From Meloidogyne chitwoodi (Eukaryota > Nematoda > Chromadorea > Rhabditida > Meloidogynidae): a stretch of DNA of 64,000 nucleotides. Shown here piece by piece: positions 58,530 to 64,000 of the stretch. The stretch covers positions 868,001 to 932,000 of the forward strand of contig JACZZP010000009.1 of the NCBI GenBank assembly GCA_015183035.1, read 5' to 3'. Numbering within the stretch: position 1 is the stretch's first letter; each line of letters starts with the position of its first letter. The position numbers and the translations under genes were made by a program. The notes under the pieces were generated by a model. That model worked only from the letters and a program-made list of their open reading frames with translations, ran no database searches and had not been told where the DNA came from.

Positions 58530-59478
58530 TTAATTTTATTTAAAATAAAAATAATTTTTTTTTTAATTTATGATGAAAAATATTAATATATTTTTGGAAT
58601 ATAAGTATAAAATTAAAATGAAGTCGATTTAATTTGTTTCTCTAAAATCTTAGTTTAGAAAGATTATTTTTAGAATTTTAATTCTTTAATATACATAATT
58701 AATAAAAAAAAAGATATTTTTCAATTTTAGGAATATTTAAAAAAAATTTAATTTCATAACATAGAAAAATCCAAATAAAAATATTAAAATATTTTTGCAA
58801 ATAAAAACATAAATTTGTTTAAATAATTTAGCTCAAATACTTTTGAGGACAGTAAATCTCTTCTCTCTCCACCTTTCCGTTAATAAATTAATCCTTTATT
58901 AATCCCTTACTTTTTAATGTAAAAAATTGATATATATATTTATAATTAAAAAAAATTAAAAATTTATTTATTTTGTTCTCTTTGGAAATAAAAAGGAAAA
59001 TAACTAAAATAATTACTCTTATTACGTAAATAAGTCAAAAAGGATATTTTAGATTTTAATTGTGAGGCCTTAAAGTTAAATATAATCATAAGAAAATTTT
59101 TATAAATTTACAACATATTTAAAAATAGAATCATTTAAATGTTGTAAGGATTTATTTAATCATTTTTTTTTAATTTTTAAAATATTTAAAAAGTAATAAT
59201 TGCTTTTTAAATTTATAAAATTTTTTAAAATTTTATAAATTCAAACAATTTTCTAAAATTAAATTAAATCTTTCTTTTATTTTTACCAAAAATTCCAAAT
59301 GTTAAAAAATAAACGCAAACTTTTAAAACAATTTTACCAAAATTCAAAGGTATTTTAAATATTAATTAAATTATAAAATGTATCAGTAAATATTTGATTA
59401 TTATAAGTAATTATAAAGGAGGAAAAATCATCTTATCATTTTCAAATTTATAAATATTTTATGAAAAAATTGTTCTTA
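58530..59478. other. AT-rich intergenic region
   Basis: These 949 bases lie between the ATG of the orphan membrane-protein gene and the LIN-54 stop, both minus. The sequence is almost entirely A/T runs, with a TATATATATTTATA stretch near 58932. No protein-like frame, RNA gene or strong repeat could be supported. Confidence 0.6.
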
Positions 59479-61372
59479 TTAAAAATTGTTTTTATCTTCC
59501 AAATCATTTGTTTCAATTTTGTGTTTTGGGGTTAGTACTGCATGTTGTTGCTGAATTTGAAATGGCAAACAAGAAGTAGCACTTTCAATAATCTGTTCCA
59601 AACATCGGCCAAATTCTTTCAAAACACTTTTTTCGAGTTCTTCCTCGGAAAGGTTATGTTCCTTAAAATATCAATTTTAAAACAAAAAACTTTAAAAAAA
59701 CTCACAAGTTCTTGTGCCTGTGAAACCAAACACCTAAAAATTAAAAATAATTAATCTTAAAATTTTACTTTAAAAAAGATGTGTATTTAATTCAGATAAA
59801 ATAAAATACAAACATAGTCGTTGCTTCAATAACGTCTTCTGTCATATAAAACCAAGGTTGACTAAAAAAAATAAAATTAAAAATTCAAAAAATTTTGCAA
59901 ACGTTTTTGGATCAAAATGATTAGAAGGCCTTCCTTGTTCTTCCCCTTCTGCTAAAACTTCACTCCCATTTTCGCTAAATGGAGATTCTGAATGAACTCT
60001 TGTATCAGCAGCTGCTGCCGCTGCTAATTGTGCTAATCCGCCAGCAGTTGTGCTAAATTTGTCTCTGAATTTGTTGTGTCGATCATGCTCTGTATTTCTT
60101 AAAAATTAAATATAAAATTCAAATTATCATTTTGTAGCTTTTAATACAAAACTTTACTTCCCAATTTAAAAATATTAAAATTTTATAAAAAAATATTTAA
60201 CCTGCAAGCCACACATTTGCATCGCTCTGTACAGGGTACTTTTGCCTAAATTTTGACAACATTAAAATAAATAAAGAAAAATAAACCTCATAACATTCGC
60301 AATAGTTCTTTAAACAATTTGACTTTTTACAATGACAACCTCTTTGATGTAATCTTTCCATATCAATTGCTTTGCCTAAAGCTTTAGCAGCAACACCTTT
60401 AAATGAAAAAAAAATTTAAAATATATTACATATATTTTAAATAAACCAATTTTGGGTTTAAATGCACTTGGATTTCTTTCTAACGAAAATTTTATTGCTC
60501 GACTTCTTTCAGATTCATGTTCTAAATTATTATGACAATCCCTGCAATTACAATCTAGACAAAATTCTCCACTAGCAAAACAATCGCAATAAAGCTTTAG
60601 GCACATAGACTTTGTACAATTACAAGGCTTTCTTTTGCTTGCGATTTTACGACTTGAAAAAGAAAAATTAAAATTTATTTAAAATTGTTTACTAAACATT
60701 TTTGTAGGTTTAGGTGATTTTGATGAAAATATATTGGAAAAATTAGAAGAAAAGGAACCAGACGTTTCTCTTTTAATATTCGCTATAGATGGTGGAGTAT
60801 AAACTAAAGATGACCCAATTTTTGCTCGAACATTTTGTACAGCCCCAATTGGTCGTACTAAAGAAAAATTAAATTAAAATTCAATTTTGTTATATACCTC
60901 GTCCAGTAGTAATTGAATCCAATGAACGAAAATTTGAAGAATTCTGCTATAAATAATTTAAAAAAATTAAAAATTGATATGAAAAAACCTCGATTTGTCC
61001 ATAACGAACGGGTGGAACAGGAGTTCGTAAATCATGATGATCTTCTGTACTTTCAACAATTACATCTTCATAATACTAAAATATAAAATAGTGTAAAAAT
61101 ACAATAATTAAATTTAAAAAACTCAAATTTTTAACTACAAACCTAAGCAAAGTAATAATGAAGTTTGTATACAACCATTTTTTATTTTACTTACATTCTT
61201 CTTATTTTCCCTGGTCGTATACAAATTTTACCATTATCCCAAACAAATTAAGTACAATTATTTAAAATTTAAAAAATATTTAAACCTGTCCATCGTCAAT
61301 AACATTCTGATCTTCATATACTTCCTCATATTCAACAACTTGCTCTTGAAAATTGGCATTATATTGGTCCAT
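59479..61372 (-). CDS. LIN54: LIN-54/TESMIN-family CXC DNA-binding protein of the DREAM complex
   Basis: LIN-54 is the DNA-binding subunit of the DREAM/MuvB complex, which reads the CHR element of cell-cycle genes. From [18 protein letters not shown] (61372) an acidic N-terminus leads to a Ser-rich region and then two cysteine-rich CXC domains: [19 protein letters not shown] with [10 protein letters not shown], and [19 protein letters not shown] with [12 protein letters not shown]. Each has the DNA-contacting Tyr (LKLYC, LKNYC). Between them is the conserved linker [11 protein letters not shown]. The tail has a helical segment ([19 protein letters not shown]) that resembles the MuvB-binding C-terminus, ending [10 protein letters not shown] at 59479. 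About eleven exons, roughly 400 residues. Divergent from RPL12, whose ATG is 348 bases away. Firm family identity. Confidence 0.93.
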
Positions 61373-61719
61373 TTTATTTTATAGTTATTTTAATTAAAGT
61401 AGAAGTTGATTCTTTTGTGCCTTAAAAAGATTAATAAAATAAATTTATTAGTGTAAATTCGTATTTAAAATGTCTGAATTACGTATTTGAAATGTCCGCG
61501 ATAACAAATGGGTTGGTCTTTTTTAAAATAACACTAAAAAAAATTTTTGGCATTATTTATTTTCTAAAATTTCATTTTGGTAATTTTCAATTCATTACAA
61601 AATTTTTTTCTTCATTTTTAATCTTGTTGTTGTCATTTTTTATAAACCTTTAGCTTTATTAATTATTAATTTTTTAAATTTAGAGTTTATTTAGCGCTGC
61701 AGAAATTAGTGGTTAAGCA
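61373..61719. promoter_or_regulatory. Divergent promoter region of LIN-54 and RPL12
   Basis: The 347 bases separate divergent start codons. The RPL12 side ends with an AG-bounded T-rich tract (tttttaaatttag at about 61670-61682), a likely trans-splice or leader site about 38 bases before the ATG. A less AT-rich patch around 61490-61515 (atgtccgcgataacaaatgg) is the only part standing out. No TATA box or initiator can be called reliably. Confidence 0.45.
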
Positions 61720-62526
61720 ATGGCTCCAAAATTCGATCCTACCGAAATTAAAATTAGTATGTTTTATAGATATAAATTTTGGATGTTCTGGAACATTCTT
61801 AATTATTATTTTTAGTTTATCTTCGTTGTGTTGGTGGTGAAATTGGTGCAACTTCTGCTCTTGCTCCAAAAGTTGGGCCTCTTGGATTGGTATAAATATT
61901 AAAAATAAAATTTTTACTTTTTAACGAATCAATTTTGTAGTCACCAAAGAAAATTGGAGAAGACATTGCAAAGGCTACTCAAGACTGGAAAGGTCTAAAA
62001 GTGACTTGCAAATTGACTATTCAAAATCGAATTGCTAAAATTGATGTAGTGCCATCTGCTGCTTCTCGAATTGTTAAGGAATTGAAGGAACCTTATCGGG
62101 ATCGCAAGAAAGTCAAGCACGGTATGGATGGCTTTTTAAGGGTAGTGGGCTCTTTTAGCCCTCATCCCCCATTCTTTTTAAATAATTTGAATGGAAATCA
62201 CTTACTCTCTTTTTGGTGAGGTTAGTAATCACAAAATATAAGACAAAATAAGTTTTTATTTTAATATTTATTTTTTTAGTAAAACACAGTGGAAATCTAA
62301 CGATTGAGCAAATTATCAACATAGCCCGACAAATGCGACCTCGTTCGATGGCTAAAAAATTGGAAGGAACTGTTAAGGAAATTCTTGGTTTATTTTTTGT
62401 TTTATTTTTAAATCTTTTCATTCTTAAGGTACGGCACAATCGGTTGGATGCACTGTTGATGGTCAACATCCACATGATATTGTTGATTCAATTAGAAGTG
62501 GAAAAATTGAAATTCCTGAAGAGTAA
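61720..62526 (+). CDS. RPL12: 60S ribosomal protein L12 (uL11)
   Basis: RPL12 forms the base of the ribosomal GTPase-associated centre with the P stalk. Five exons, 61720-61756, 61816-61889, 61941-62121, 62280-62387 and 62429-62526, join exactly to 165 residues, the standard length. Blocks include [87 protein letters not shown] and [19 protein letters not shown]. Every splice phase agrees with the homologous protein. The third intron is 158 bases against 40-60 for the others and holds extra donor sites (separate entry). No neighbours on this strand within the window downstream. Identity certain. Confidence 0.98.
62122..62279 (+). promoter_or_regulatory. Long RPL12 intron with alternative donors that give an immediate stop
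   Basis: The normal donor is gtatgg at 62122. A second donor, agg|gtagtg, lies at 62142. Using it adds 20 bases, and joining to the normal acceptor reads AGG TAA, a stop at once. Two further donor-like words, gtgagg and gttagt, lie at 62216 and 62221. Directly after the second donor gggct/agccc can form a short stem (62148-62162). C. elegans rpl-12 is among ribosomal-protein genes known to make unproductively spliced mRNAs cleared by nonsense-mediated decay, so conservation of that control is a fair guess. Confidence 0.5.
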
Positions 62527-64000
62527 AATTAAAGGAATCGGAGATGACGGATATATTTGAGGAATATTGTTTGATTCCATTTTGTTAACAATTCTTGATG
62601 TTCGTTGCTGTTTTTATTTTAATTGATAAAATTAAATTTTTTGTTAAATCATAAACATTTTCTTGACTTTTAGTGCCTTATGTTAGTTTCATAAAGGCGC
62701 ATATATTAAAATAAAAATTTTTGTAGAATTTATTCTTTTTTTAAAGTTTTTGTAATTAAAGTTTATTTTACCGATCTAAGTGGATACATTATTTCAAATT
62801 CAATTTCTCTTATTCTTTGTTGTTTAAAAAACATTTTTTAGTAAATAAAATATATGATTTTTATAAAACTAAATTTTACATTTTTCTTCTAATTTTGTAA
62901 TTGATTTTTTAAGTTAATTTTAATATAATTTTTTGAAGAAACTACTTAAAAAATAGTTATTTTTTTTAATAGAAAATTAAATTAATTAAAAATAAATTGT
63001 AAAATTATCTTTAAAAATTTTATGATTAAAAATAAAAATTTAATTTATTAATGTAAGTTTAAATTTGCATCATCAAAAAGTTAATAATTATTAAGAATAT
63101 TTTTATTTTTCTTAAAATTCCTTGTCAATATATACTTCAAAAATATTAAAATTATTTTTGCCTCGAGCAATTGCTTGAGGCAACTAAAATAATTTTACTT
63201 GAAAAAATGACTTAAAATAATAATGAATGAGAATATTATTATAAGTGGTTTTGTAACTCAGCTGGATTTCCAAATCTGCTTACAATCTTTTTTTGGCCTT
63301 AATATCATTTTTATTCCTTCATTTTTTTGAAATATAATAATTTATTTAGAAATATATAATTTATGCAAATTTAAATTTAAATTAAATATTTATTTTATAA
63401 TAATTTATTATTTTATTTTTAATAAAATGTTGTGATAAGAATTGCAGTTTTTTCTTTAAAAATAATAAATATTAGAATAACAAAAAATAAATCAAATAAA
63501 ATCCCACAATTCAAAAAAAGAAGAAGATATAATCACAAGATTTAAGTTACTTTACTTTAAAATTATTTATTATTCTATTAGAATTAAGCAAAACATTTTT
63601 TTATAAAAAACAATTGAAGGTCAAATTTATTTAATTAATTCATTTTATTAAAATAATGTTATATATATTATATTTACTTATAAATTGTTTTCAATAATTA
63701 TATATATTTAGATTTTTAATAAGTCCATTTTATTTAAAATAATTATTTTTCTATTATTATTTTATATTCTTAAAAATTAAATTGAAAAGAAAACTTTTTA
63801 AAAGAATAATTGTTTTGTATTAATTAATAATAAGAAAATTTTGAATAATAATTAACACAATTTATTTTCTCAAGTATTAATATATTTATGCTAATTTATT
63901 TATAAATTAATCCAAAAGATCAACCAATTAATTTTTATATTTATTTTAAATATATCATTTAAAATACATGGCAATTTATTTATTTATTTATTTATTTGTT
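62527..64000. other. AT-rich intergenic tail with a strong hairpin
   Basis: After the RPL12 3' UTR (a polyadenylation-type aataaa lies at 62710-62715) about 1.3 kb of A/T-dominated DNA runs to the window edge. The one striking feature is an inverted repeat at 63147-63197, centred on gcctcgagcaattgcttgag, with about 24 paired positions, one G-T pair and a three-base bulge. The end of the window is a (attt)n simple repeat. No coding sequence was found. Confidence 0.6.
63147..63197. repeat. 51-base near-perfect palindrome
   Basis: Left arm 63147-63170 and right arm 63171-63197 pair from the centre a|t outward: caattg core, ctcgag against cttgag with one G-T pair, ttgcc/ggcaa, then, past a bulge of three bases on the right (cta), aaaattatttt type A/T pairs. 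Such structures are found at small foldback elements, or in hairpin RNA precursors; no evidence favours either. Confidence 0.6.

Noticed and set aside
62155..62475. 106-codon frame antisense to RPL12
   Set aside because: It overlaps certain RPL12 exons on the other strand and crosses its introns; a shadow.

Overview
This looks like a window of a very AT-rich nematode nuclear genome. Protein-coding genes on both strands are cut by many short introns, mostly about 40-60 bases, which end in T-runs plus AG. Many ATGs lie 0-20 bases after such an AG with no upstream exon, as expected for spliced-leader trans-splicing. Genes on one strand are often only 100-250 bases apart, which suggests operons. 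The composition, the intron style and an rpl-12/LIN-54/CGH-1/PTR-type gene set fit a tylenchid (root-knot-like) worm, but the species is an inference. I found no tRNA, rRNA, CRISPR array, intact autonomous transposon or viral gene.

Layout. 1-4.7 kb: RBM39 (cut by the left edge) and an AAK1/SEL-5 kinase, both minus. 5.15-5.96 kb: a dispersed repeat whose inverted copy lies at 24.46-25.23 kb. 6.0-15.4 kb: a tight plus-strand run of COG8, BUD31, a NUP205-like gene that lacks its N-terminus, and DUS3L. 15.6-18.5 kb: minus-strand WDR74 and a NEPRO-like gene, probably a ribosome-biogenesis pair. 20.4-24.3 kb: CGH-1/DDX6 and NUF2, minus. 25.2-26.5 kb: short tandem repeats and a GC-richer minisatellite with a 351-base higher-order period. 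26.7-31.0 kb: TAF2, plus. 31.4-38.1 kb: a small secreted, probably GPI-anchored protein and a Patched-related (PTR) membrane protein, minus. 38.6-48.3 kb: a minus-strand run of an NDUFAF4-like gene, VPS45, TRMU and XPO2/CSE1L. 48.7-57.0 kb: a plus-strand run of three pre-mRNA splicing genes, RBM5/10, PPIE (RRM-cyclophilin) and SF1. 57.4-61.4 kb: an orphan single-pass membrane protein and LIN-54, minus. 61.7-62.5 kb: RPL12, plus. The rest, to 64 kb, is AT-rich non-coding DNA with one strong hairpin.

The genes are mostly conserved housekeeping functions: splicing (RBM39, BUD31, RBM5, PPIE, SF1), nuclear transport (NUP205, XPO2), vesicle traffic (AAK1, COG8, VPS45), ribosome biogenesis and tRNA modification (WDR74, NEPRO-like, RPL12, DUS3L, TRMU), transcription and chromosome biology (TAF2, LIN-54, NUF2), and mRNA storage (CGH-1).

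The most interesting signals are not in the proteins. Two unusually long introns, in RBM39 and RPL12, each hold alternative splice sites whose use would bring an immediate stop codon, so both are candidate switches for unproductive splicing. The other main leads are the inverted repeat pair, the higher-order minisatellite between the NUF2 and TAF2 promoters, the NUP205 gene that lacks an N-terminus, and a GC-rich, foldable segment in an SF1 intron.
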